Shown here piece after piece: positions 1 through 9,015 of a DNA stretch of 64,000 nucleotides (position 1 is its first letter; each line of letters begins with the position of its first letter). A program made the position numbers and the translations under genes. The DNA is from Lepidostoma basale. Lineage: Eukaryota > Arthropoda > Insecta > Trichoptera > Lepidostomatidae. Location of the stretch: positions 806,001 through 870,000 of the forward strand of contig JAHDVF020000524.1 of the NCBI GenBank assembly GCA_022606425.2, given 5' to 3'. Below the pieces are notes generated by a model. The model saw nothing but the letters and a program-made list of their open reading frames with translations. It was not told where the DNA came from and did no database searches.

Positions 1-135
1 CCTCTACGGCTCCGTCATATTTAAGATCAAGGGTCTAAAAGAATACGTTTTACATCCTTGTTCAAGAGAAGTAATAAATGTAATTAATTTATAAATGTTC
101 CGTTTCCTTATCGTTCGTGATATTATCTTTTTAGA

Positions 136-258
136 TAACGATGAAGCTGTGGTCCAGAACACCTCCGTTGGGAGATGAATGTCTTTCCGGCCGGCACCCA
201 ACAATCAAGGCCCAACGTAGCAATGGCCATCTGCCCCGGGCGGTTAGGATCTTACTAT
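136..258 (-). pseudogene. unrecognised coding-like fragment
   Basis: A GC-rich island in an AT-rich setting. On the minus strand one frame stays open for about 40 codons before a stop at the low-coordinate end, containing the words GLDCWVPAG and SQRRCSGPQ. I do not recognise the family. It could be a remnant of a transposon protein or of a host exon. Nothing around it helps to decide. Confidence 0.2.
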
Positions 259-449
259 TTTACGACGTCTAATACACGCCTTGTGATTGATCCGCCTTGA
301 ATATTAAATTTATGAAGTCATGACTATTGGTGTATGTTCCTGGTAGAGGTTCTTAAATGTCTTATGCGCCTGTGCCGGTCGATGGTGGTTTTTCATAACG
401 AAAAAAAAACATTTATGGTTTCTTGAACAATGATGTAAAACTCCACATA

Positions 450-530
450 AAATAATTAATATAAATGAAAATGTCTATTTTCTAGAAGTTTTATTCACAT
501 TTGATAATGTCTTAGACAATAAATAAATAT
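450..530 (+). repeat. HH-6 foldback element remnant
   Basis: Carries the family words TTTTCTAGAAGTTTTATT and TTTGATAATG shared with the fuller HH-6 copies at 4038, 35661 and 40528. The part with the ribozyme-like GAAA and CATG words is lost. Confidence 0.45.
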
Positions 531-672
531 ACTCTTAAATAATTTACATCGCAACGATGATTTCAGATTGGTTTACTTGTTATTTTTATATATCCTTTAA
601 ATATAGTTTATAGTAGGTATATAATTATTTAAAACAAGCGGAATTAAACGGAATATATAATAAATTTTAAAA

Positions 673-915
673 GTATACATTAACGATGTAAATGGAGTAC
701 GGAGTCGAGGTAGATCGCGGAAAACATGGCATGACCAAGTCAATCAAATTTTATTGGTTGGTCATGTAAGAATTCGGAAGAATCGACGCCTGTGTATGAC
801 TCGTTGTATGAATGTGGAGGAAACTAGAGAGGTGTGTCAGGATAGAGTAGTGTGGCGGTCCATTCTCTGTGCCTACCCCTGCATGAAAATGGCGTGATGG
901 TTTGTTGTTGTTGCA
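673..915 (+). mobile_element. LINE A 3' fragment (TTG tail)
   Basis: Decayed 3' end of a non-LTR retrotransposon. It reads out remnants of the reverse-transcriptase C-terminus (a GxRSRxRPRKTWHDQxNQ-like region, then a RACMTRCMN-like Cys region) and ends with the family 3' signature GGCGTGATGG followed by TTTGTTGTTG. The tail marks the TTG-tailed subfamily. Confidence 0.75.
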
Positions 916-1165
916 TAATACATTATAGAGAAAAGAAAATGTTATATATATTATACATTTATACAGAAAATATATATTTTATTTTACTCTTAACCATTTA
1001 CGCGATCTTTTTTTTTAATTTTACTTAAGATACAATTCTCAGTGTTACATTTCTTCCTTATTCCATCGTTTTTTTTTTAAAGACTAACACCAAAGATTTA
1101 AATCAATGATATTAGAATTTATTTTACAATCTTCAATGTGAGCAGAAAATAGCTCATTATTATGA
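916..1165. other. AT-rich, nothing recognised
   Basis: Only homopolymer-rich sequence; no open frame or repeat end that I can place. Confidence 0.5.
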
Positions 1166-1177
1166 AGAAGGAATCTG

Positions 1178-1247
1178 GTCGTGTCCAGGCTCGAACCCAT
1201 GTCCCCTGAATCAGGAGCCAAGCGTTCTATTCCCTAGACCACCACCC
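1178..1247 (-). repeat. tRNA-like sequence, probably SINE head or tRNA pseudogene
   Basis: On the minus strand the segment begins GGTGGTG and ends CACGACC, which pair at six of seven positions. A box-A-like TGGTCTAGGG and a box-B-like GGGTTCGAGCC lie at about the right spacing. The anticodon arm does not form a normal 5-bp stem with a U33, so I do not call a working tRNA gene. Confidence 0.45.
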
Positions 1248-1272
1248 GATTTTGGTATTCTATTATACACCG

Positions 1273-1362
1273 TTTTCACTCACATTATTCTCAGTGATCT
1301 CATTTCTACGGCACCCATCCTACTTTCATTATTTTGCCAGCTCCAAGCTTTAATTCCATGTA
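1273..1362 (-). mobile_element. LINE A internal remnant
   Basis: Closely matches the minus-strand LINE A copy at 48955-49030: the stretch encoding the INAVEMRSLR-like segment and the preceding Trp-rich segment, broken by indels. Confidence 0.6.
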
Positions 1363-2020
1363 AATACTTTGTTTATTGTAATATACACGCACGGCCACTG
1401 AGTGTACATGTATACATACACACATTGTTTAATACATTTGTAGATTAGTTTCGGTAAAATGAAATAAGATCGTAAGTTGTTTATGAGTTCGTAATTCAAT
1501 GTTTAATGTATTGCTCGAAGCACAAATAAAACGATCTCTCTGAAATCTTCCGTAGAATCTGTCTCTCCGTTGTTGAAGAGTTATATATTACTTACACATA
1601 ACGATATGTTGCCACGTTTTTCTTGTTTCGTTATACGAACGGCCGATAACGACAATTTTATTCCCATAGGTCAAAAGCTACACACCTGTCATAAATAATT
1701 CCCGCTTTTATGATGCCCTGGTGCCAAAACAGCTTTTCAAAGAATGTGTTATTGTACAAGAACTACTTCACCTTGTTTAAGAAACAGATTCACTTGTTCA
1801 TATTATAAAATATTTTGTGGTGTTTTCGATACGATTTTTCACTAGTAGAATTCCATTAAAAAATCCGACGCAAATATATACAGTATTCCTTATGATATTC
1901 TCTTCTGAACATGATAAAAGGAGTATTTAAAAAAAATTAAATATAATTACTTTTTAAGCCAAAACTCATTTTGTCTTTTGTTACTAATAACAATTTTTAA
2001 TAAATGTATAATAAAATATT
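1363..2020. other. no recognisable feature
   Basis: AT-rich, with short frames only. I see no repeat family shared with the rest of the window. Confidence 0.4.
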
Positions 2021-2290
2021 TAAATAGTCCATTGTTTTGGCCGAAACACTAAGATACTTCAACATTATTACTGTTAATATTTATAACTCTGTTATTTATC
2101 ACATTTTCTTTTTATTTACTGAGTGTCGCGACAGCTGTTTCGCCAACCGATGTTGGCATCATCAGGTCATCAGTTTATTGTAACACCTGATGATGGCAAC
2201 ATAGGTTGGCGAAGCAGCTGTCGCGACACTCGGTAAATAAAAAGTAATTGTGATATATAACAGTGTTTTAAATTTTAACTGTTATATATT
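2020..2290. repeat. HH-1 inverted pair
   Basis: Two HH-1 units face each other. The minus-strand unit (about 2121-2165) is intact: CTGATGA, a GCCAAC/GTTGGC hairpin, GAAA, CAGCTG, TC. The plus-strand unit (about 2186-2230) has GAAG for GAAA and a mismatched hairpin. Both share the flank GCGACACTC and an AT-rich arm reading AATAAAAA. The left edge carries the family flank with GTTTTGGCCGAAACACT. Confidence 0.75.
2121..2166 (-). ncRNA. hammerhead-like motif HH-1
   Basis: Read on the minus strand: CTGATGA box, one extra T, six-base-pair stem II closed by ATCG, GAAA, the self-complementary word CAGCTG as minimal stem III, and TC at the predicted cleavage position. Stem I is weak: only the first pair is convincing. 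An independent copy with the same core lies at 40814. Confidence 0.6.
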
Positions 2291-2320
2291 TTACAGTTTA
2301 TTTTACATCATAGATTCCCA

Positions 2321-2395
2321 ACGAAGCGGTACCACCTCCACCAGGTGCTGAAGCTATCCATGGGGGCGATAGCGGATGCAGTGATAAAAGGGGGC
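2321..2395. other. small GC-rich island
   Basis: About 75 bases of distinctly higher GC inside AT-rich DNA. Short frames are open on both strands and a CATAG acceptor-like site precedes it on the plus strand. It is too short to call an exon, and its left flank belongs to the HH-1 element. Confidence 0.2.
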
Positions 2396-2574
2396 TTAAA
2401 TATTTAAGAACTTAATCGGAAAATACTGTTTTCAACGATAAACATTTCATATTTCTATCTAATAATAAAAGATTATTTTTTCCCATAAAAAACATAAATT
2501 AAAAAAAACAAATGTATAAAATATACGTTTAGCTTATTCAGTTTATTATTAAATATTTTTGATTGGTAATCAAT

Positions 2575-2852
2575 AACTTCTTCTTTTAATAGATCTGATG
2601 ATCTATAACACAGAAATCGTGTCTCGTGTGATGATGAGGTCTATCCGTCTCTCCATCTCTTAGGCGGTCTACCAGGTGGGCGGTGTCTGAAAAGAATTTC
2701 ATAAGCGGCTGTGTATGCGAGTCTATTACTATCCATTCGGGCTACATGGTTCCTCCGCTCCGGTATCTTCTTCTGGAACGATATCCACAATTTCGCAAGT
2801 TGTTATTATGTCCGCGTTGCGAACACGATCTCGGAGAGTTTTTCCGTCAATC
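2575..2852 (-). mobile_element. LINE B 3' fragment
   Basis: Minus-strand 3' end of a non-LTR retrotransposon whose better copies lie at 12886 and 18931. The GHRPPGRPP-type Gly/Arg/Pro motif that ends this RT family is readable with frameshifts, followed by the shared 3' trailer with AGATC words and a short AAG-rich tail at the low-coordinate end. Confidence 0.7.
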
Positions 2853-2929
2853 AATAACTCGATTGACGGAATCAAACATGTGTCGATTGATATCCGAAAA
2901 ATATTCCGTATAACTATTTTATGAAATTA

Positions 2930-3087
2930 TGTCAGCCACGTGAGGAGTCGGGGAAATCGACGTGCGTGCATGTCACATGTTAAGGAAGAGTGAGAAGTAT
3001 GTCAGGAAAGAAAAGTATAGCAGTATATTATTTCTGCTTATCCCTTCGGGGAGACGGTGTGATGGTTAATTAGTTAGTTAGTTAACT
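2930..3087 (+). mobile_element. LINE A 3' fragment (TTAG tail)
   Basis: Short 3' end: the Cys/Arg segment, then GGGGAGACGGTGTGATGG and a run of TTAG repeats. It abuts a second, longer LINE A copy starting at 3088, giving a tandem pair in the same orientation. Confidence 0.75.
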
Positions 3088-3577
3088 GTCCAAAAATTCT
3101 AGAATGGCAGTGCACAATGGTGTTCTTCTAACTACCATTATGTATGGAACTGGCAAAAGGAGGATGAAAGTAGAATAAATGCAGTAGAAATGAGATCTCT
3201 TAGACGAATGTGTAGATACTCTGTGTATGATAGAGTGTCGAATGAAAATATAAGAAGTGAAGCCGGGGTGCGAATGATGGTGTTATGAACAAAATAATGA
3301 AAGGATCATTAAGACGGTTTGGACATATTGAAAGAATAAAGAAAGAATGGTAAAAAAATATATATGTTAACGATGTAAATGGAACCAGAAATAGAGGAAG
3401 ACCGAGGAAAACGTGGCACGATCAAATAAATCAAATATTGAATGTCGGCCATGTGAGAAGTCATAGAAATCGACGAATGTTGAGGAAGCGAGAGAAATAT
3501 GTCAGGAAAGAAAAGTGTGGCAGTCCATTCTTTCTGCCTACCCCTTCGGGGAGACGGCGTGATGGTTAGTTAGTTAA
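3088..3577 (+). mobile_element. LINE A 3' fragment (TTAG tail)
   Basis: Decayed copy beginning at the MAVHNGVL segment of the RT C-terminal region and running to GACGGCGTGATGG plus TTAG repeats and a T run. Several one- and two-base deletions break the frame, for example near 3150 and 3345. It is 5'-truncated, as expected from incomplete reverse transcription of a LINE. Confidence 0.8.
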
Positions 3578-4035
3578 TTTTTTTTTTTTTAGTTAACTAT
3601 TTTTGCTGGCTTCACATACGAGTAGTGTGATAATAATTGATTGACCAAGTATGATTTGTTTTAAATTTAAAAATAAATCCATAACAAGAACTAAAGATAT
3701 GTATGCATATACACGGTGTAACAATTTATATCCTCCCAGTATTACGTTATTACCATAATACAGCAATCCATCATACTTAGATAATAATACACTATTAAAA
3801 CGAGAGGCATGTCTGTAAAGCAAATCGCTTTTGTAATAATGTTTAAATATTGCGCCTCCATTCATTTTTGGAGCTAATTAATTGACACGGCTAATTTACT
3901 GAAACCTACTTCGCTCATTAATACATTGAAAATTTCCTTTTCTAAGGCATTAATTTTTTTATGAATTACCTACATGCTTCGCCTTACTGGGTTGCTGGTG
4001 TTAAAATGTACCTATTAATGATTACGTATGATTGA
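3578..4035. other. AT-rich, nothing convincing
   Basis: A 90-codon minus-strand frame (3593-3865) exists but has AT-driven composition and no family signature. I treat it as chance. Confidence 0.35.
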
Positions 4036-4037
4036 TA

Positions 4038-4255
4038 CGAACGAAAACGTCCATTTTCCAGAATTTCATTATGTTAAAGGGAATGAAATGTTTTACCCTC
4101 CTAAGGCATTATCGAATGTCATTTGATAATGCCTTAAATGGGCAAAATATATCATTCCCATAATATATAATAAAACTTCTAAAAAGCTGACGTTTTTATT
4201 CATATTAATGAAATAATTTGGAGTTTTACATCATTGTTCAAGAAAAACTATAAAC
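4038..4255. repeat. HH-6 inverted pair
   Basis: Foldback element with facing copies of the HH-6 unit. Both arms carry the stem II word TAATGCC(TT). GAAA has drifted to AAAA-type words in both arms, so neither should cleave. The right flank carries the conserved trailer GGAGTTTTACATCATTGTTC seen at most HH-6 loci. Confidence 0.65.
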
Positions 4256-4267
4256 AACACAAATATG

Positions 4268-4400
4268 ATTATTGACAACCTTCATGGCCGTGTTTCAAAT
4301 ACTACGACTGCAACACCAAAGGTCCCGGATTCAAAAACCTACGATTGCAGTGTGATTGTCACACTGTCTTTTGTCTGGTGTAGAATTCACGTGACAATAA
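4268..4400 (+). mobile_element. SINE-A (tRNA-derived), 5' two thirds
   Basis: Decayed tRNA-like head (GACAACCTTCATGGCCGTG region and a worn CGGATTCAAAAACC box B) followed by the SINE-A body with GTGTGATTGTCACACTG and GTGTAGAATTCACGTGAC. The 3' part is missing. Confidence 0.65.
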
Positions 4401-4439
4401 CATTTATTTGTTAAAAATTTATAAACAACTAATCATATG

Positions 4440-4640
4440 CTATTTTTAAGATAATCAAATGATTTTACTGAAATCTCTTGATGGAAGTTCATTTTATATA
4501 ATAATGAAATGAAACGATGTTTTTTAACTACTTTACTCTTTATTTCGACAGCGAGCCTGGCGAAACCGGTCGCTGTCGAAATAAAGACAAAAGTGGAAGT
4601 AGTTAAAAAACATCGTTTTAATTCAATATGCTATTATAAA
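4440..4640. repeat. HH-2 foldback element
   Basis: Inverted repeat with arms roughly 4513-4550 and 4572-4617 closing on a partial HH-2 motif: CCTGGC, GAAA, CCGG, TC at about 4555-4571. The CTGTCGA side is lost. The outer arms carry the family words TTAACTACTT and GTGGAAGTAGTTAAAAAACA. The left flank is the family trailer in reverse. Confidence 0.7.
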
Positions 4641-5030
4641 CTATTATAGTAAAAAAAATATAGAACAAACTTACTTATTTCCTATGGCCAAACAACTCTT
4701 CAATAGTTTAGTCTCCTTGATGATGTTATTCCAAGCTCCTCGATCCTGCGCCTTGTGCTACCAGCAGTCCGATTCGCCCAACCTAGCCAGACCAGCCAAA
4801 AGATTATCCATTAGATAAAACTTGTCAAAGTAAATATAATCCCTCTTAAAGCGCAAATTTTAATAGATATAAATCCCTAGCTTCTATTTATAAACATGAA
4901 TAAATAATTATATAACAACATGAATAAATAAATAAATAATATATAGGTAAAATATTTTAACTTGAATAATAAAAACTGAATAAATTTTATATGTATTTAA
5001 AATAAACCTATTAGAAATTAACAAAATTTC
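4641..5030. other. no recognisable feature
   Basis: Mixed composition. A GC-richer patch near 4735-4800 has no readable family. Confidence 0.35.
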
Positions 5031-5285
5031 TTTGACCGCAAGTGGTGTCACCCCTGAATGTATTTGCATTAATCCGTATTGATTGACCGCAAGTGGGACG
5101 ATAATTGTTCCGACCCCAAATGGCACGACCGCAAGTGGTAAGACACCAAGACGATATATTAAATTCTTAATAATATAAATTATTTTGGTGTTGTGTTAGG
5201 ACATTATTTTCGTTTAATAAAATCGATTGACCGCAAGTGGTACGATAATTGTTCCGACCGCAATTGCACGACCGCAAGTGGCACT
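5031..5285. repeat. cluster of the 12-bp word GACCGCAAGTGG
   Basis: The word occurs exactly at 5034, 5085, 5127, 5229 and 5270, with decayed copies at 5112 and 5256. Two blocks (5081-5141 and 5225-5283) share the same order of words including ACGATAATTGTTCCGACC, so a roughly 58-bp unit was duplicated. The function is unknown; it could be minisatellite debris or a cluster of binding sites. Confidence 0.6.
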
Positions 5286-6060
5286 ATTTCATCGCCCTGC
5301 GAATTCAGCAATATTCAGAATGTGAGAACAACTTATTTAAAAATATCACGTGGGTAATAACATATTAACATTCAGATACCGCGAGCACATAACAATTAGC
5401 TTAAGAATAATATAATTAAGATTCACAGTACTAAGACCTATTTGTTCTCATTAAAACATGGATATAACTGTTATTAAAATTTATGTATGGACGTGTTCAT
5501 ACTCGCGATACCGGCGAACTTTCCAACTTCTCCGGTATGAAGTTGTTTCAACAAGAGCGATTATTTACGAAAGAACAAGCGAAATATTGTTATGAAGATG
5601 AATGCTCGAGGTCAGAGGTCCCCGATCCATTGTGTTATTAGCCTAACTACCTGCAATCAATATTTCCGAAGAAAGTTACATACATTTTGCTTTGTATCGT
5701 ATGCGGGTACTAGTAACATGGAAGTCTTATTACGATAAAGAAATGTATATGTTGTGTCTTGAAAAATGATGTAAAACTCCATATTACTTATTAAATCAAA
5801 TCACTTCGTTTATATTCACCTTTACTTTCTGTTGCAAATAATAATTGAACAATATGGTATTAATTTGTGAAAACACACTTTGTTTAAAACAGAAATAAAA
5901 TTAATAACTAAGTTAATTAGTGTAATTAAATATAATACAGGATACATGAAATAAATGGATAAAACGTTGGATAATAATCATTTGAACAATTGACCACACT
6001 CACAACAACTGACCACACTCATTTAAAAATGTTTAAATATTTATTCTGTACATAATATAA
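5286..6060. other. no recognisable feature
   Basis: AT-rich. A fragment near 5758-5800 resembles the HH-6 trailer (GATGTAAAACTCCATATTA), otherwise unplaced. Confidence 0.35.
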
Positions 6061-6067
6061 AATATAA

Positions 6068-6128
6068 TATTTACCTACTCTGATGAAGGGCTTCTGTGTC
6101 CTGAAACACGTTAGTTTTAAGGTAAATA
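6068..6128 (+). ncRNA. hammerhead ribozyme candidate HH-10
   Basis: The most canonical hammerhead in the window. CTGATGA lies at 6080-6086. Stem II is AGGGC (6087-6091) with GTCCT (6098-6102), five pairs including one G-U, starting directly after the core with no extra base. GAAA is at 6103-6106, a minimal stem III CACG at 6107-6110, and TT at 6111-6112 is the predicted cleavage step. Stem I pairs 6077-6079 with 6113-6115, then after a four-base bulge 6068-6076 with 6120-6128. This is type I topology; cleavage has not been tested and stem III has one A-C mismatch. Confidence 0.7.
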
Positions 6129-6385
6129 AATTGTTTTATTTCACTTTTTCTTTTTTATACTTACTCGTTTATTTAAAAAAAATTACGTAGACATGTTTCG
6201 GACAACCAGTCCTTCTTCAGTGATACATTTTATAAAAATACATTTTAAAAATATTATAAAATTGTTTACATGATCTGACAGATGTATATATAACATCTGA
6301 TTAAAATAAAAAGTAGATAAAAATGAAAAAGTGAAATAAAGCATCATAACAACATAAAGTATGGCGTATATAGAAGAAATAAATA
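6121..6385 (-). repeat. HH-3 element
   Basis: Minus-strand HH-3 unit with its AT-rich body. The far end shares words with the other HH-3 copies (a mirrored TTTGTGTTGTA-type block near 6350). The ribozyme-like core is annotated separately at 6185-6225. Confidence 0.6.
6185..6225 (-). ncRNA. hammerhead-like motif HH-3
   Basis: Minus strand: CTGAAGA (6220-6214), one extra A, stem II GGAC/GTCC closed by TGGTT, GAAA (6199-6196), palindromic CATG (6195-6192), TC (6191-6190). Only the first stem I pair is clear; a 5-nt internal loop then AATTTT-type pairing is possible but AT-rich. The same core recurs at 25000, 52715 and 61740. Confidence 0.6.
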
Positions 6386-6404
6386 AATTGTGTTTAAAAA
6401 ATCA

Positions 6405-6700
6405 TGTTCAATGACAAATCAAATCAGTTTATTTCCTCAAAAGATATTACAAAAAATATTGTTGTTTAAGGCATCTATTGAGAATAGGTAAAATGAAATA
6501 TAATATATAATATAATACCAGGAATGTATAACAGATGGTTCAACTTTATGAATAGATAGAAGATACTCTACTCGTAAAGTCAAGAGTATTTGTCTTCTGA
6601 ACTTATTTTCACTATAGACGTTGATCTTCGAGAAGACAACGTTCAGAAGACTGGTCTTTACACCGGCGTCACCAAAAACAGGCTGGTTCTGGCGGTCGGT
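6405..6700 (-). mobile_element. LINE D 3' end (TTTGA tail)
   Basis: Reverse-orientation copy of the trailer also found at 36220 and 41838. Shared words on the minus strand include TTCAGAAGACAAATACTCTTGA, here described in pieces, and the tail ATTTGATTTG. Which LINE clade donates this end is not visible. Confidence 0.5.
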
Positions 6701-6737
6701 ATATAAAACAATCTATGAAATATATATACATACTCGT

Positions 6738-7091
6738 ACATCAGAAGTGAATGCGGTGCGAATAGTGGTTTTATGAACAAAATAATGAAATGATCATTAA
6801 ACTGGTTTAGATACATGGAAAGAATGAATGTAGAAAGAATGGTAAAAAAAATATATGTTAACGATGTAAATGGAACTAGAAATAGAGGAAGACCGTGGAA
6901 AACATGGCATGATCAAATAAATGAAATATTGAATGTCGGACACGTGAGGAGTCAGAGAAATCGACGCGCGTGCGTGACACGATGTATGAATGTTGAGGAA
7001 TTGAGAGAAATTGTTAAGAAATAAAAGTGTGACAATCCATTATTTCTGCCTACCCCTTCCGGGAGACGGCGTGATGATAAGTTGGTTAGTA
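6738..7091 (+). mobile_element. LINE A 3' fragment (TTAG tail)
   Basis: Encodes the last part of the RT C-terminal domain; a clean frame runs through the GRPWKTWHDQINE region and the RRACVTRCMNVEE Cys motif. It ends GACGGCGTGATGATAAG with a worn TTAG tail. It is 5'-truncated. Confidence 0.8.
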
Positions 7092-7106
7092 AGGATAAAC
7101 ACAATA

Positions 7107-7193
7107 CCAATTGTAGGCGAATATAGAAGAATATTATCCGTGATAAACATGGATATAATATACAACATTTCGAATGTATACAAATACTTGTAG
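7107..7193. repeat. left copy of an 80-bp direct repeat
   Basis: The block starting AATACCA and containing GTAGGCGAATATAGAAGAAT and ATAAACATGGATATA recurs at 8421-8504. The pair brackets repeat X plus a LINE A copy. Confidence 0.6.
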
Positions 7194-7224
7194 ACGAATA
7201 CTGGATTTTATTTACCCATTGCGG

Positions 7225-7537
7225 GTTATCAATTCAAGGATTAATTTTATCTCAATAGAGACAAAAATGCAAACCGGAAACTGAATATGGTGATCGAGAT
7301 GTATACAGGACCTATGACCTGTCATTGGTTGGGTTAAGCGCACGCTTTATGTAATTACAACATTCCCCATTCCACCTTTCTTATGACCACCATGTCTGAC
7401 AAATTTTTGGAAGTTGTATATATGTTAATATCCAACACCACAATTCACATGTCAGTTTCAATGCACCATCTATGAAGATTAGATTTAAGCATTAAGCAGA
7501 AGATCTTTATAACGCAATGTGAAAGGCTACCGCTTAT
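7225..7537 (+). repeat. repeat X copy 1
   Basis: A 310-bp segment repeated in inverted orientation at about 41150-41462. The two agree over almost the whole length with scattered substitutions. It has no coding frame, tRNA head or poly-A tail, so a MITE or an old DNA-transposon fragment is likely. Its right end joins the target of the next LINE A. Confidence 0.6.
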
Positions 7538-7558
7538 TGTAATTTGTATTGTAATTTT

Positions 7559-7582
7559 ATTTATTCAAATATAAACTTACAA
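7559..7582. repeat. target-site duplication, left
   Basis: A 24-bp block starting ATTTATTCAAATAT recurs at 8401-8424 with three mismatches, exactly bracketing the LINE A copy at 7583-8400. Confidence 0.6.
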
Positions 7583-8400
7583 ACTAACTTACCATCACGC
7601 CGTCTCCCCGGAGGGGTAGGCAGAAAGAATGGAACGCCACACTGTTCTGTCCTGACACACGTCTCTCGATTCCTCTACATTCATACATCTTGTCATGCAC
7701 GCACGTCGATTTTTCCGACTCCTCACGTGACCGACATTCAATATTTGATTGATTTGATCGTGCCACGTTTTCCTCGGCCTTACTCTATTTCTAGCTCCGT
7801 TCACGCCGTTTACATACACCTTCTTTACCATTCTGTCTTCACTCATTCTTTCCATGTGTCCAAACCATCTTAATGACCCTTTCCTTATTTTGTTCATAAC
7901 ACTTTCATTCGCACCACATTCACTTCTTATACTTGCATTTGTCACTCTATCATATACAGATTTGCCACACATTCGTCTTAGAGATCTCATTTCTACTGCA
8001 TTTATTCTACTTTCATCCTTCTTTTGCCAGTTCCATGCTTCACTTCCATACATAAGGGTCGGCACAAGAACACCATTGTGCACTGCCATCTTAGCTTTTT
8101 TGGATAGGCTTTTGTTTGCGATGACAACTTAAAGTGCACCATTTATTCTGTTGCCTGCCCCAACCCTTCTTTCAATATCCTTCTCCACCCTCCCATTCTT
8201 TGTAAACATACTTCCTAAATAAACAAATTCATCCACTTGTTCCAGATTTTCACCGTTTACACTAATGTTGCAGACTCTTCTTTTTCGAAAATCATTACCT
8301 TAGACTTATTCACATTCATCATCAAATCGTATCGCTTGCATACCTCATACAAACTAGACACCAGGGCTTGCAGTTCGTGCTCGTTGTCTGCAAGTAGCAC
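7583..8400 (-). mobile_element. LINE A, longest copy here (818 bp, TTAG tail)
   Basis: Minus-strand, 5'-truncated non-LTR retrotransposon. Reading down from 8400 the protein starts just past the YADD catalytic box (VLLADNEHEL), runs through a FVYLGSM-like segment, MYGSEAWNWQKKDES, an FGHMERM segment and the Gly/Arg/Pro motif GRPRKTWHDQINQ-like, ending with a Cys pair segment (RACMTRCMN) and the SAYPSGETA-like C-terminus. About 164 codons (8089-7595) are still open; a one-base slip near 8127 breaks the upstream frame. The 3' end at 7583-7600 is TTAG-type. It carries a 24-bp target duplication. RT/endonuclease activity is impossible from this copy. Confidence 0.85.
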
Positions 8401-8420
8401 ATTTATTCAAATATGAATCT

Positions 8421-8504
8421 ACAATACAAAGTGTAGGCGAATATAGAAGAATATTATCCATGATAAACATGGATATAGTATATTTGTTATTACATACTTG
8501 AATT
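8421..8504. repeat. right copy of the 80-bp direct repeat
   Basis: Matches 7107-7193 over GTAGGCGAATATAGAAGAAT and the following bases. It overlaps the candidate splice donor at 8492-8497. Confidence 0.6.
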
Positions 8505-8681
8505 ACGCCGCAATGTGTGTCTAATGGCAACATCCCTCTGCACAGCCTTGTCGGCGGAGTCCGGAGATCACAGCGGATGCAGTTATTGCTCACCTCCGTC
8601 GGAGATGCACAATCATACGAGACGATGGCCTCTCGGGTCCAGGGATACTGCCAGGAGGGACTAACGGCAGTGTGGAATAAT
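8498..8681 (-). other. candidate exon, minus strand
   Basis: GC-rich 184-bp segment with a strong pyrimidine-rich acceptor (TTTCCTCTCTTCAG on the minus strand, just above 8681) and a strong donor GTATGT just below 8498. One minus-strand frame is open throughout: one base, then 61 codons, ending in phase 0. It encodes words such as YPWTREAIVSYDC and CIRCDLRTPPTRLCRGM with several Cys. The plus strand also has an open frame here, so the strand is not certain. The family is unrecognised. It could be a host exon or part of a low-copy repeat. Confidence 0.35.
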
Positions 8682-8684
8682 CTG

Positions 8685-8940
8685 AAGAGAGGAAAGACAA
8701 ACGCCCCGAGATACGTCAGTGGGCTTGATGCGTGGGTAATATTACATGCAACGGTATTATAGATTTCGTTTTGTTAATTTGCGCTTGTTCGCATATTAAC
8801 GAACGACTTAACATACAGCGGATCGTCTGTGGAAAATGTTATTTGTATTTTTGTAGCAAAAAAAAACTGTTTCAGTAATCATATTGTCTATTTAATATAT
8901 TCTTAAGTGAAGCATGAAACTGAAATAAAATGAAATTATA
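8685..8940. other. no recognisable feature
   Basis: AT-rich sequence between the GC island and LINE A debris. Confidence 0.4.
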
Positions 8941-9015
8941 ATAAAAGCAGAAGAAGTGAGATCTCTCAGACGGGTGTGTATAAATCTGTATATGATCGAG
9001 TATCAAAAGCAAATA
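8941..9015 (+). mobile_element. LINE A internal scrap
   Basis: Matches the MRSLRR...SVYDRVSN-like part of LINE A on the plus strand, directly against the tail of the opposite-strand copy that follows. Confidence 0.6.

Noticed and set aside
1178..1247. Functional tRNA gene
   Set aside because: Acceptor and D arms pair, but the anticodon arm is abnormal and the T arm pairs poorly; SINE or pseudogene is better.
3593..3865. 90-codon minus-strand frame
   Set aside because: AT-driven composition and no recognisable motif; no neighbouring signal.
5031..5285. CRISPR-like array
   Set aside because: Repeat words are only 12 bp, irregularly spaced, and whole blocks including the spacers are duplicated; the host is an animal.
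7544..7873. 109-codon plus-strand frame
   Set aside because: It is the antisense of the LINE A coding region; the minus-strand reading has the family motifs. The same applies to 9338-9526, 17926-18195, 22949-23224, 42806-43177, 57297-57593 and 62281-62577.
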